Assembly (NCBI GenBank): GCA_016208425.1
Contig: JACQYA010000068.1
Span: 1-64,000 of the forward strand
Direction: 5' to 3'
DNA from: Betaproteobacteria bacterium
Lineage (GTDB): Bacteria > Pseudomonadota > Gammaproteobacteria > Burkholderiales > Rhodocyclaceae
DNA length: 64,000 nucleotides
Each line of letters opens with the position of its first letter. Position 1 is the first letter of the stretch. The position numbers and the translations under genes are program-made. The notes beneath the pieces were generated by a model that was not told the origin of the DNA, made no database searches, and was given only the letters and a program-made list of their open reading frames with translations. Positions 28,218-36,168 of the stretch are shown piece after piece.

Positions 28218-29726
28218 CTAACCCCGTCCTTTCCGGTTTGTCATGTGGGTCGAGCCGCTGCCGCCCGAGTCCGCAGTTTCCGCTTTCGCGGGCGGCAGGC
28301 GGATATGAAAAACCGTTCCCTTCCCCGGCTCGCTTTCTGCGGCAATGCAGCCGCCATGTTCCCCGACGATTTCGTAGACGATGGACAAACCGAGCCCGGA
28401 GCCCTTGCCCACGTCTTTAGTCGTAAAAAAGGGATCGAAAATGCGCGGCAGCACCTCCGGCGGAATGCCGTGACCGTTGTCGCGTATCTCGATCTCCACG
28501 GTATCGTCCGCCGGGTGGCACTGGGCGAACCGCTTGTGGTTTCCCGCCGCGCTGCCGGACTGTCTGGCGCGGATGGTGATTTCGCCCGCGCCTTCCAGCG
28601 CTTCGAGCGCGTTCTTGAACAGGTTCAGGAAAGCCTGTTGCAGCCGCTGCTTGTCGCCCTGAACGGCCAAATCGGCGGGGATATCGGTTGCGATGGCGAC
28701 GCGGGACGGCGTTTGCCCCTTGACGAAGCGCAGGGTTTCGGCGATCAGCCCGGCCAGCGGCAGCGGCTCGCGCTTGAATTCGCGGTCGCGGGCAAAGTCG
28801 AGCAGCGAACGCACGATGTTGCGCGCCCGAACCGTCTCGCCGTCGATCTGTTCGAGCAATTCGCGCCGGAATTCTGGGTCGGAGGTGTCCGTTTCCTCGG
28901 CCAGGATCTGGCATGACGTGGATATGTTCGACAGCGGGTTGTTGAGTTCGTGGGCGACGCCCGACAACAAGGTGCCGAGGGACGCCAGTTTTTCCGAGCG
29001 GAGCAGATGCGTCTGGCGAATTTCCAGCTCCTGCAAGACATGGTTGAAGGCGTTGCTCAACGAAACGATTTCGCGATCCTGTGACGCCAGGTCGATCTGG
29101 TCGCGCCGGCCGTTGGCCACGGCCTCCATGCTTTCTTCCATTTGCTGCAAGGGCAGCGCCACCATCCGCGACAAAATCTGGCCGATGGCAACCACCAGCA
29201 ACATCAGGAAGACGATGGAGACGATCAGGGTCAGACGGTGCTGCGCCAGGGAAGACTGAAGTTTTTTTCTTTCGACGCGGGCGATTTCCTCGGCGATCGT
29301 GACGATCTCCTTGCCCGCTGCGCGGATCGCGAGTTCCAGGGGCTCGTTCTTGTTCGCGGCGGACGGTGGCGTCCGCGCATACACGGCCATCAACCGGGCA
29401 TATTGGTCGAGCGTGGGGCGCAGCGACAGGAGTTGCGCGTCTCCGGCAAGCGCCGAAAAACCGGCGAAATTGTCTTCGAGCAAACGCTGTGCGCGAACGA
29501 GGTAGGCCGCGTTTTCCGCAGCGTCGGTTTCTTGCCGGTAGAGAAAATAGTTTTTCTCGAAGCGTCGAATTTCCAGGGCGACATCGAAAAACTCGGAAAC
29601 TCTTTCGCCGGCAAGCACCTTGCTTTCGATCAGACGCAATTCGCCGAACGCGAACAAAGACACGGCGACGATCAAGCCGCCGATCACGTAATAGCCGAAA
29701 GTGATTTTCTGGCGCAAAGAATCCAT
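28218..29726 (-). CDS. Membrane sensor histidine kinase
   Basis: 502 residues. Two membrane spans (residues about 8-28 and 165-187) bracket a helical periplasmic sensor of about 135 residues. A HAMP segment follows (SRMVALPLQQMEESMEAVAN). The dimerisation/phosphotransfer box has the His in SGVAHELNNPLSN. The ATPase domain has the N box NLFKNALEAL, DNGHGIPPE and GKGSGLGLSIV. The periplasmic domain is of helical-bundle type (FEKNYFLYRQETDAAENAAY), similar to those in TorS/NarX-like kinases; its ligand is unknown. Operon with the NtrC-type regulator. Confidence 0.93.
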   Translation of the reverse strand: MDSLRQKITFGYYVIGGLIVAVSLFAFGELRLIESKVLAGERVSEFFDVALEIRRFEKNYFLYRQETDAAENAAYLVRAQRLLEDNFAGFSALAGDAQLLSLRPTLDQYARLMAVYARTPPSAANKNEPLELAIRAAGKEIVTIAEEIARVERKKLQSSLAQHRLTLIVSIVFLMLLVVAIGQILSRMVALPLQQMEESMEAVANGRRDQIDLASQDREIVSLSNAFNHVLQELEIRQTHLLRSEKLASLGTLLSGVAHELNNPLSNISTSCQILAEETDTSDPEFRRELLEQIDGETVRARNIVRSLLDFARDREFKREPLPLAGLIAETLRFVKGQTPSRVAIATDIPADLAVQGDKQRLQQAFLNLFKNALEALEGAGEITIRARQSGSAAGNHKRFAQCHPADDTVEIEIRDNGHGIPPEVLPRIFDPFFTTKDVGKGSGLGLSIVYEIVGEHGGCIAAESEPGKGTVFHIRLPPAKAETADSGGSGSTHMTNRKGRG

Positions 29727-29748
29727 CTGTTACAGTTTAGCGCGACAA

Positions 29749-29850
29749 GTTGCATATTGCAACATTGCGGCAGAATCAGAAAATCCCTTGAACGGGCGCA
29801 GCGAGCGGGTTGCGCCTTTGTGCGTTGTGCGATGCTGCTTCATTGTGCAA
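29749..29850. promoter_or_regulatory. Repeated TTGCA/TTGTGCA motifs upstream of the kinase operon
   Basis: GTTGCA-TAT-TGCAAC at 29749-29763 is an inverted repeat 22 bp upstream of the kinase start. CATTGTGCAA occurs at 29841-29850 and GTTGTGC at 29824. CATTGTGCA is shared with the sulP1/carbonic anhydrase region (26131-26139). These look like binding sites of one regulator over the locus, serving the kinase operon leftward and the small ORFs and sulP2 rightward. No clear sigma-54 promoter was found next to them. Confidence 0.4.
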
Positions 29851-29981
29851 CATCGTCGGCCTGCAATGCGAAATCTGAAATCGCGTAGTTATTGTCTGTA
29901 TTCAAGGCGTTAATAGATTTGTAGAGATACGGCGCAAAAATTGCTTCACGGCAAGAAACCAATACGCTATGGAGCTTCGCA

Positions 29982-30116
29982 ATGAAATTACTGATGGCCC
30001 GACTGGAAGCGCTGTTTTGCGCGATGACGTTGCTCGACGACTGCCGCTTCAAGCGCGGCTTGCAAATCCGGCCGACAGCCGCGACTGCGACACCGCGCGG
30101 CCAAGCCTCCCGTTGA
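29982..30116 (+). CDS. Small ORF (44 aa) coupled to the next ORF
   Basis: ATG 29982 with GGAG ten bases upstream encodes MKLLMARLEALFCAMTLLDD and continues RFKRGLQIRP, ending in TGA that overlaps the next ATG (TGATG at 30114-30118). The start MK-LM-R-EALFCA resembles short leader-like proteins I have seen at this kind of position, but I cannot name a family. The clear ribosome-binding site and the coupling support translation. Confidence 0.45.
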   Translation: MKLLMARLEALFCAMTLLDDCRFKRGLQIRPTAATATPRGQASR

Positions 30117-30523
30117 TGCTTCAAACCCGGTCGGAGGGTCTTGCTGCGCCGGGAATACCGGAGCGCTTCATTCTGCTCGCGCTGCACGGCGAGCCTATCC
30201 AGCCCCGCCTGCTGTCGTCCGCATCGAGCCTCTGCCGGAGAGTCGATGCCGGTCTGGACATCATGCTGATTTCGGGCGAGAGCGCGGCGTCGGCGGTTCT
30301 GGAAGACTTCATGCGCGAGGTGCGGCAAGAAGGCGTTCCTTGCCGTCTCACGCGCGACGCCGGGATGAGGTGCAGCGACATCGTCCATTACGCGAATACG
30401 CACGAATGCATCCTGACCGTGCTGATAGACAGCCTCGGCAACTGGGCTGCGCGCGGCGAGGACAAAAGCGGCGACCCCTGGCGCAAGCTCGTCTGCCCTC
30501 TGGTGGCTGCCATGCCGGACTGA
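30116..30523 (+). CDS. Hypothetical protein (135 aa) before sulP2
   Basis: From ATG 30116 the protein reads MLQTRSEGLAAPGIPERFIL, then a folded alpha/beta-looking segment (LALHGEPIQPRLLSSASSL, CRRVDAGLDIMLISGESA, VLEDFMREVRQEGVPCRL, ECILTVLIDSLGNWA). The alternation of strands and helices suggests a small Rossmann-like or universal-stress-like domain, but I see no nucleotide-binding motif. Coupled to the 44-residue ORF and 73 bp upstream of sulP2, so it probably belongs to the transporter operon. The longer frame to 29969 is less likely, because the coupled start is better supported. Confidence 0.6.
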   Translation: MLQTRSEGLAAPGIPERFILLALHGEPIQPRLLSSASSLCRRVDAGLDIMLISGESAASAVLEDFMREVRQEGVPCRLTRDAGMRCSDIVHYANTHECILTVLIDSLGNWAARGEDKSGDPWRKLVCPLVAAMPD

Positions 30524-30596
30524 TGCGGGCTGATATGTTCCGCGCCGCCCCCCAATAATCACAAAATCACAAATCTCGGAGATAAGGCAACACACC

Positions 30597-32693
30597 ATGT
30601 TCCCAAAAAAACTGCTACCCTTTCTGGCTTGGTTTCCGCTACGCCCTTCCAACGTCAAGGCCGATCTGGTTGCCGGCATTACCGTGGCGCTGGTTCTGAT
30701 CCCGCAGTCGATGGCCTATGCCCAGTTGGCCGGGCTGCCGCCTTACTACGGCCTGTATGCGGCATTCCTGCCCGGTATTATCGCGGCGATGTGGGGTTCC
30801 TCGGCGCAGCTGGCGACCGGGCCGGTGGCGGTGGCATCCCTGCTCACCGCTTCTGCCCTGGCATCGATGGCCGCTCCCGGCTCCGAGCAGTTTGTCGCGC
30901 TGGCCATCGTGCTCGCGTTGCTGGTAGGGGTTGTCCAACTGACGCTGGGGGTTTTCAAGCTCGGCGTCGTCGTCAATTTCCTGTCGCATCCGGTGATCGT
31001 CGGTTTCACCAACGCGGCGGCGATCATCATCGGCCTGTCGCAGCTCAACAAGCTGTTCGGTGTCTCGATGGGGCGCAGCGAACACTTCATCCAGGATATC
31101 TGGGGCGTGCTGCAACAGGTTGGCGAAACCCACATCCCTACCCTGATTATGGGCGTCGCCGCATTTGCCACCATGTGGGGTTTGAAGAAATTTGCGCCCA
31201 AGATGCCCGGTGTGCTGATTGCCGTCGTTATCACGACCATTACAAGCTGGGCGATCAGTTTTGAGCACAACGCCAAAATCGGCGTAGACCAGATCGCCGA
31301 CCAGGAAGTGCAGGAGATCGTCGAGCTTGCGGTTCAGAACGAGGCGCGCATCGGCGCCATCGGTAGCCAGATCGCCGCCAAGCAAGGGCGCATCAAGAAG
31401 CTGGAGAAGGAGCAGGGCGACAATGATACCCTGATCGCAGCCCTGCATTACGAGGTCGAGCTGCTGCAAGGTTCGCTCAAGGACGTGGAAGACGAAAGCC
31501 GCCTGTCTTCGCGCGCGCTGCGAAAACTCGAGCTAGACATGGTTCACGGCGCAAATGGCGAAGCGGGTAAGGTGTACTTGAAGGGGCGTGCGCCGCAAGG
31601 GGAAAAAACCGATGGCCATTCCTGGCGCATCAAGAAACTCAGCAACGGAGAAATCAGGCTTTCCGGCGGCGGCGAAGTGGTCGGCAGCATTCCCTCCGGC
31701 CTGCCCAAGTTCGAGTTGCCCGGCTTGAGTTGGGATACTTTGAGAACCTTGCTGTCGAGCGCGCTGGTCATTTCTCTGGTCGGCTTCATGGAGGCCATTT
31801 CCATCGCCAAGGCCATCGCCGCCAAGACCAAGCAGCGTATCGACCCCAACCAGGAACTGCTCGGCCAGGGCATCGCCAACATCGTCGGCAGCTTCAGCCA
31901 GTCGTTCCCGGTAAGCGGCTCGTTCTCGCGTTCGGCGGTAAACCTCGATGCCGGCGCCCGGACGGGTCTGTCGAGCGTTTTCGCCGGCATCATCGTCCTC
32001 GTGACGCTGCTTTTTCTGACCCCGCTGCTGTATCACCTGCCGCAGGCCGTCCTGGCCGCCGTCATCATGATGGCGGTGGTCGGCCTGGTCAATTTCAGCG
32101 CCGTCAAGCATGCCTGGCATGCCCACAAACACGACGGGATCGCGGCTGTCGTGACCTTTGTTGCCACCTTGGCGTTTGCCCCGCATCTTGATAAAGGCAT
32201 CATGGTCGGAGCCGGGCTGGCCATCGTTCTCTACCTTTATCGCACGATGCAGCCGCGCGTCGCGATCCTCGGGCGCTACAACGATGGCACGCTGCGCGAT
32301 ACCGGCGTGCACAAGGATCTGCCGACCGACGAAAACATTATCGTCCTGCGTTTCGACGGTTCCCTGTATTTCGCCAACGTGCCGTTTTTTGAAGATGCCA
32401 TACTCGAAGCGGCAGCCAACAAGCCGGGCGCCAAATACCTTTTGGTAATCGGCGATGGCATCAACCAGCTCGACGCTTCCGGCGAAGAGGTGATTAGCCA
32501 CCTGTATACCCGCTTGCAGAGCATAGGCGTCACAATGGTGTTCAGCGGCCTGAAGAAACAGGTGCTCGACGTCATGCACCACACCGGCCTGTTCGGGCTG
32601 ATTACCCAGGAAAACATCTTCGCCAACGAAGCGATGGCGTTCGAGGCGATCTATCGGCGCATGGGCGTCCGGGAAGGCGCGTTTTTGCCCTGA
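30597..32693 (+). CDS. SulP-family anion transporter with coiled-coil insert (paralogue 2)
   Basis: 698 residues from ATG 30597, preceded by GGAGATAAGG. Same architecture as the gene at 23972: membrane domain (VKADLVAGITVALVLIPQSM), then at about residues 225-375 a hydrophilic insert with a strong coiled coil (IAAKQGRIKKLEKEQGDND, YEVELLQGSLKDVEDES) and a small beta-like part (TDGHSWRIKKLSNGEIRLSG), then the remaining spans and a STAS domain (LRFDGSLYFANVPFFED, GDGINQLDASGEEVI). The insert motif G-SWRIKK-- is shared with paralogue 1, so the architecture predates their divergence. Substrate probably bicarbonate or sulfate. Confidence 0.88.
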   Translation: MFPKKLLPFLAWFPLRPSNVKADLVAGITVALVLIPQSMAYAQLAGLPPYYGLYAAFLPGIIAAMWGSSAQLATGPVAVASLLTASALASMAAPGSEQFVALAIVLALLVGVVQLTLGVFKLGVVVNFLSHPVIVGFTNAAAIIIGLSQLNKLFGVSMGRSEHFIQDIWGVLQQVGETHIPTLIMGVAAFATMWGLKKFAPKMPGVLIAVVITTITSWAISFEHNAKIGVDQIADQEVQEIVELAVQNEARIGAIGSQIAAKQGRIKKLEKEQGDNDTLIAALHYEVELLQGSLKDVEDESRLSSRALRKLELDMVHGANGEAGKVYLKGRAPQGEKTDGHSWRIKKLSNGEIRLSGGGEVVGSIPSGLPKFELPGLSWDTLRTLLSSALVISLVGFMEAISIAKAIAAKTKQRIDPNQELLGQGIANIVGSFSQSFPVSGSFSRSAVNLDAGARTGLSSVFAGIIVLVTLLFLTPLLYHLPQAVLAAVIMMAVVGLVNFSAVKHAWHAHKHDGIAAVVTFVATLAFAPHLDKGIMVGAGLAIVLYLYRTMQPRVAILGRYNDGTLRDTGVHKDLPTDENIIVLRFDGSLYFANVPFFEDAILEAAANKPGAKYLLVIGDGINQLDASGEEVISHLYTRLQSIGVTMVFSGLKKQVLDVMHHTGLFGLITQENIFANEAMAFEAIYRRMGVREGAFLP

Positions 32694-32947
32694 GCGGCTG
32701 TGAAAAATTCAAAAAACGCCCGATATTGGTGCCGTCATTCCCGCACTGGCGGGAATGACGGTTTTCTGGCGCCGGAGATGTTTTCACGGCTTCCGAGGCG
32801 TGGCGGGGAAGCAGCGGGGCGGAGTTTGGCGGAGCGCTTTTGTTTTGGGCAAATTTGCGGTTGTCGTGGGCTTTGATACCCCGTGGTTTGCCGCAGGGTT
32901 GTTCATTTTGCCCCCTTGGGGAAGGTGTGAAAACCGGAATTCGTCCG
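32694..32947. other. Gene-free stretch after sulP2
   Basis: Apart from the 30-bp palindrome at 32732 I see no gene. The short ORFs here are not protein-like, and no RNA gene is recognisable. Confidence 0.6.
32732..32761. repeat. REP-like perfect hairpin
   Basis: CCGTCATTCCCGC-actg-GCGGGAATGACGG, a 13-base perfect stem with a four-base loop, 39 bp after the sulP2 stop. It shares its arms with the elements at 21717 and 63503. It could also terminate sulP2 transcription, though no T run follows directly. Confidence 0.8.
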
Positions 32948-33205
32948 CTACAGGTTTGGATCGTTGAACAGAACCGAATCGTCGTAGAGCGTCTCGGGGG
33001 CAATATAGATGTTGCCTGGCCATACGACGGTGCCGTAGTCCACATGAGCGCAATTAAAAAGGGGCGAATCCTTGAGGCGATTGAACGGCTTTTTGTCCAT
33101 GTACGGCGACATATTGAACAGGCGGCGCTCGCCATTCTCAAATTCGAGCCTTAACTGGTATCCCGGATGCACCGTGACACTCACCACATCCAGCAACGTG
33201 TGCAT
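32948..33205 (-). CDS. DUF2442 protein
   Basis: 85 residues from ATG 33205: MHTLLDVVSVTVHPGYQLRL, LFNMSPYMDKKPFNRLKD and WPGNIYIAPETLYDDSV. This is the DUF2442 fold, usually encoded directly after a DUF4160 gene, as here. Such pairs resemble toxin-antitoxin modules and often sit in variable regions, but a function has not been established to my knowledge. Confidence 0.85.
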   Translation of the reverse strand: MHTLLDVVSVTVHPGYQLRLEFENGERRLFNMSPYMDKKPFNRLKDSPLFNCAHVDYGTVVWPGNIYIAPETLYDDSVLFNDPNL

Positions 33206-33215
33206 GCGGCTCTCC

Positions 33216-33485
33216 TTATTGCAGCGGCGCAATGCGAAAAGGTTCTTCGCCGTTGACGGCAAGCTCCCAGTCGGCGAAAAGCTCATCCCGGTGAAGTTCC
33301 ACCCAGGCTTGCACCAGCTTCAGTTGTTTGGGCGGCAGACTGCCCGCCAGAATCCGTCCATCATCTATGGCAACGGACGCCTTGTCGCCCTGGTAGCGCA
33401 CATGGAAATGCGGAAGATGGTGGCGAGCATTGTCCTCGAACAACAAGGTAACCAGAATTCCGTAAAACATGCTGATGGTGGGCAT
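33216..33485 (-). CDS. DUF4160 protein
   Basis: 89 residues from ATG 33485: MPTISMFYGILVTLLFED, then HHLPHFHVRYQGDKASVAID and LKLVQAWVELHRDELFADW. The His-rich HLPHFHV motif is the family hallmark. It precedes the DUF2442 gene by 10 bp, the usual pairing. A second copy of its upstream region and first codons lies at 63887-63950 without the rest of the gene. Confidence 0.87.
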   Translation of the reverse strand: MPTISMFYGILVTLLFEDNARHHLPHFHVRYQGDKASVAIDDGRILAGSLPPKQLKLVQAWVELHRDELFADWELAVNGEEPFRIAPLQ

Positions 33486-33526
33486 GGAGAATCTCCGAAA
33501 AATCAATTGCGCAATTGTAGGCCAAC
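33463..33526. repeat. Dispersed repeat, copy A (DUF4160 start region)
   Basis: About 64 bp covering the first seven codons and leader of the DUF4160 gene, including GGTGGGCATGGAGAATCTCC and GCGCAATTGTAGGCCAAC, recur at 63887-63950 in the same orientation with only about ten differences. Confidence 0.85.
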
Positions 33527-33557
33527 TGCGGAAGCGATGCCTTGATGAGCTGTTTTC

Positions 33558-33660
33558 AAATAACCGGGGTCGGTTCCCGGATTTCCTGTGGACGAAAGAA
33601 AGCCCGCCGAAGCGGGCTTTCTTGTACTGGGCGAAAAACCGGGGTCTGTCCCCGGATTCT
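33558..33660. repeat. Direct repeats of a CCGGGGTC-TCCCCGG motif
   Basis: AACCGGGGTCGGTTCCCGGAT (about 33561) and AACCGGGGTCTGTCCCCGGAT (about 33639) lie on either side of the terminator hairpin. The motif is itself an inverted repeat and is of the kind seen as short dispersed repeats in betaproteobacterial genomes. Confidence 0.55.
33596..33623 (-). terminator. Rho-independent terminator of pilA
   Basis: A 12-base perfect stem (AAGAAAGCCCGC / GCGGGCTTTCTT) with a CGAA loop. On the minus strand it is followed by a T-rich tail, about 90 bases after the pilin stop. Confidence 0.8.
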
Positions 33661-33710
33661 TCGCGAGAAGGGTAATGGTGGTTTGACCACTACTACCCCT
33701 ATTGCCTTTG

Positions 33711-34127
33711 TTAGCAGAGACCGCCGGTCTTGCAAGTACCTGAGACCGCCCAAGTAATGCCGCTGGCCGCAACGGTAGGAGTCAAGACAAAAGTCAGGCT
33801 GTCGACCGCAGCAGCGCCGGTCGCAGTAATTATCCCGTTCGCGACGGCCACGCTAGCAACGAGGCCATACGCTGTCGGCGCTGCGGCAACTCCTTTGGCG
33901 TCGTTAGAGCAACCGGTGGCATTTGCCCCAAGGTTTTCCACCTGAATACATACTTCCACTTGGCTCTTGAAACCCTGTGCGGCGTTAACCACTTCGGTAA
34001 ACTTCGCTTTCTTCGTGTAAGTCGCGTACTGCGGGATGGCAATCGCCGCCAAAATACCGATAATCGCCACCACAATCATCAGTTCGATCAGGGTGAAACC
34101 CTTTTGTACCTTTTGCAGACTTCTCAT
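33711..34127 (-). CDS. pilA: Type IV pilin major subunit
   Basis: 138 residues. A short basic leader (MRSLQKVQKG) precedes the prepilin peptidase site G/FTLIE, with Glu5 of the mature protein and the hydrophobic spine (LMIVVAIIGILAAIAIPQYA). The globular domain has a Cys pair in CIQVENLGANATGC and a C-terminal disulfide loop CKTGGLC that ends the protein. It should polymerise into type IV pili for twitching, adhesion or DNA uptake. Flanked by its own sigma-54 promoter upstream and a terminator downstream, so monocistronic. Confidence 0.95.
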   Translation of the reverse strand: MRSLQKVQKGFTLIELMIVVAIIGILAAIAIPQYATYTKKAKFTEVVNAAQGFKSQVEVCIQVENLGANATGCSNDAKGVAAAPTAYGLVASVAVANGIITATGAAAVDSLTFVLTPTVAASGITWAVSGTCKTGGLC

Positions 34128-34196
34128 GATATTTCCCCTAAAGTAGGCGTTGAATAAAGTTACGAAGGCTAGATTTTTCTAGCTCGGTTCTTATAA

Positions 34197-34212
34197 AGCA
34201 AATACTAGGCCA
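34197..34212 (-). promoter_or_regulatory. Sigma-54 promoter of pilA
   Basis: On the minus strand, TGGCCT-AGTAT-TTGCT matches the -24/-12 consensus (TGGCAC-N5-TTGCW) about 70 bases before the pilin start. This fits PilR-type control of pilin genes. Confidence 0.75.
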
Positions 34213-34342
34213 CCGCCTAAACTCCGAGGCAATCCCGGTTTCGCCCCTTGAAAATCAAACGATGGCACCGCAAACCCCGGCGCCATCGAAGAAAATGGCA
34301 CCGCCCTATTCGCCGCCAGCAGTGCCAGTCAGGAGAAAAAGC

Positions 34343-34804
34343 ATGTTCCTCATCAGTCTTCCCGCAGCAATCACCCTGACTGGGTGGAGCGAACGCACAT
34401 TTTGGCGCAGGTTCGCCGAGGGATCGATAGCGCGACAGACCGTGAAGGGAAGTTCGATGATTCTCTTTGATTTGATCGAGCCCCACCTGTGCTTTCCTCT
34501 TCAGCCTGACGATCTCTCTGTGCTCGAAAGCGCAGACGCCGGCGATGCGCGGGCGCAAACTGATCTGGCTTTGATTTTCTTGGCCAACGGGAAGCCGAAG
34601 GGGGCTGTTTATTGGCTGGAGCTGGCGGCTCGGCAAGGCTACGCGGACGCCATGAACTGGCTGGGCCGCTGCTATCTCGCCGCCGAAGGGGTGGCGAAGG
34701 ATGAAAACGTTGGAATAATGTGGATTTCCAAAGCAGCCGCGCTGGGCCATGTCATTTCGCATGGTCAGATGCAAGGTATGCGCGAGATGATGTTAGCGAA
34801 ATGA
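34343..34804 (+). CDS. Sel1-repeat protein, divergent from pilA
   Basis: 153 residues from ATG 34343 with AGGAG twelve bases upstream. The N-terminal part (MFLISLPAAITLTGWSERTF, WRRFAEGSIARQ) looks like a helix-turn-helix-type segment. The C-terminal part has Sel1/TPR repeats (GDARAQTDLALIFLANGKPK, GYADAMNWLGRCYLAAEGVA, GIMWISKAAALGH). No signal peptide. I have no specific function; regulation of pilin or assembly scaffolding is possible given the divergent position. Confidence 0.7.
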   Translation: MFLISLPAAITLTGWSERTFWRRFAEGSIARQTVKGSSMILFDLIEPHLCFPLQPDDLSVLESADAGDARAQTDLALIFLANGKPKGAVYWLELAARQGYADAMNWLGRCYLAAEGVAKDENVGIMWISKAAALGHVISHGQMQGMREMMLAK

Positions 34805-34990
34805 TTTGCGGACATTCGGGCGCAGGAACCGTGTGCGTCCCACTGGTCGCGGTAGGGGCGTGTTCCCCATGCGGGCTATGGGCCGGCATGGATTCTTTGC
34901 GATACTATCCGCCTGCTCTTCCGAGAACCACAGCTATCGATGCGCCGCTTTGGCGGCTAGCGTTACTGCATTTCAACTAGAGGATTGCCC

Positions 34991-35407
34991 GTGTTTACCC
35001 AAATTCCCGATTTTTCCGAAACCGAACATAAGCTTGTGTCGGAACTCCTGCAAGAACGCTACGGCCAGCCCGTGTCGCCCGAATCGGCCGACAGCGAATT
35101 GCGCCTGAACCCGGCCAGCGAGGAGCTGACGCTTTGCCCGACGCTCTACTGGCATCCGCGCGGCGCCCAATTCGTCGTGTGCAAGGTGCCCGATGGCCTG
35201 TATCGCTGCCAGTTCTTCTATACCGACGCCGACCACTACGGCACCGGCCGCGAAAACTACGACGACCTCCGCGAATGCGCGCTGGCCTTGTTGCGCGTGC
35301 AGGCGGATCACGAGCGTCAGAGCGCGGGTATTTCTTCGGGTATCACCGCTTCCAGTCTGACGCCGGAGGCGGGCGGCGATGATTATCACGGCCCGCTGGT
35401 CGTATGA
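34991..35407 (+). CDS. Hypothetical protein, about 138 aa
   Basis: From GTG 34991: VFTQIPDFSETEHKLVSELL, then QERYGQPVSPESADSEL, TLYWHPRGAQFVVCKVPDG, YRCQFFYTDADHYGTGRENY and DDLRECALALLRVQADHE. The pattern looks like a small alpha/beta cytoplasmic protein and the codon use matches its neighbours, so I consider it real. I do not recognise a named family. A TTG two codons earlier (34985) is an alternative start. Confidence 0.65.
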   Translation: MFTQIPDFSETEHKLVSELLQERYGQPVSPESADSELRLNPASEELTLCPTLYWHPRGAQFVVCKVPDGLYRCQFFYTDADHYGTGRENYDDLRECALALLRVQADHERQSAGISSGITASSLTPEAGGDDYHGPLVV

Positions 35408-35489
35408 CCGCGTTTTGGAACAGGTGTCCGGGTGCCGGTAACGGTTCCGTCCGGTTGCGCGCCGATCCGCTGTCGCGGGTTCTCGCACC

Positions 35490-35999
35490 ATGAAAATCTG
35501 CGTCGTTTCCGATAGCCATGACCGCGGGCCGCTGATGGCGGCAGCCGTGGCGACGGCTAAAGAAGAGGGCGCGCAGGCGGTGGTGCATTGCGGCGACCTG
35601 ATCGGCGCGATGACGTTGCGCCCGCTGCTGGCGCTGGGTTTGCCGGTGCATGTCGTGCACGGCAACAATCTGGGCGACGCGCTGGCCTTGTGGAATCTTT
35701 GTGCGGCGTCGGGCGGGTTGATTACCTATCACGGGCAGGACGCCGATATCACGCTCGGCGGGCGGCGGATTCTCGCCACGCACTACCCGCACTATGCGCG
35801 CGGGCTGGCTTGTACCGGCGACTACGACATCGTCTGCTGCGGCCACTCGCATGTGGCGAGCGTCGTGCGCCAGCCGACGGTGACCGGCGGGTCGACCTGG
35901 CTGGTCAATCCGGGTACGGTGGCCGGGCTGGGCGGGCCGGCAAGCTGGGTGCTGGCCGATCTGACGACGCTCGATTTCCAGATCCGGCGGCCGGCTTGA
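35490..35999 (+). CDS. YfcE/MJ0936-type metallophosphoesterase
   Basis: 169 residues. Metal-binding motifs of the calcineurin-like superfamily are present: DSHDRG (residues 8-13), HCGDLIGA, HGNN, THYPH and CCGHSHV. The short length matches the YfcE/MJ0936 phosphodiesterase group, which acts on phosphodiester bonds in vitro; the natural substrate is unknown. 170 bp upstream of qmoA on the same strand, but separated by a likely operator, so probably a separate unit. Confidence 0.88.
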   Translation: MKICVVSDSHDRGPLMAAAVATAKEEGAQAVVHCGDLIGAMTLRPLLALGLPVHVVHGNNLGDALALWNLCAASGGLITYHGQDADITLGGRRILATHYPHYARGLACTGDYDIVCCGHSHVASVVRQPTVTGGSTWLVNPGTVAGLGGPASWVLADLTTLDFQIRRPA

Positions 36000-36037
36000 G
36001 CGGCAAGTCAAGCGGGTTGCGCGAGTTTCCGTTCGGA

Positions 36038-36057
36038 CACTACCTATGTGGGTAGTG
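36038..36057. promoter_or_regulatory. Palindromic operator upstream of qmoA
   Basis: CACTACC-TATGTG-GGTAGTG is a perfect seven-base inverted repeat, its centre 121.5 bp before the qmoA start. Its core, CTACCTATGTGGGTAG, differs at three of 16 positions from the palindrome at 53341-53356 upstream of tusA. TACCTAT also fits a NarL-type heptamer, but the spacing is not the usual 7-2-7. Confidence 0.6.
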
Positions 36058-36168
36058 GTTTGGCCGCGCTTTATCGTGTGTAATGGCGCTTGGTTGGCAT
36101 CGGCTTGCGCCATTGAAGACGATGCTGGATAAGCACAACGCAGGGTTTTGCAACACAGTGGAGATTTC

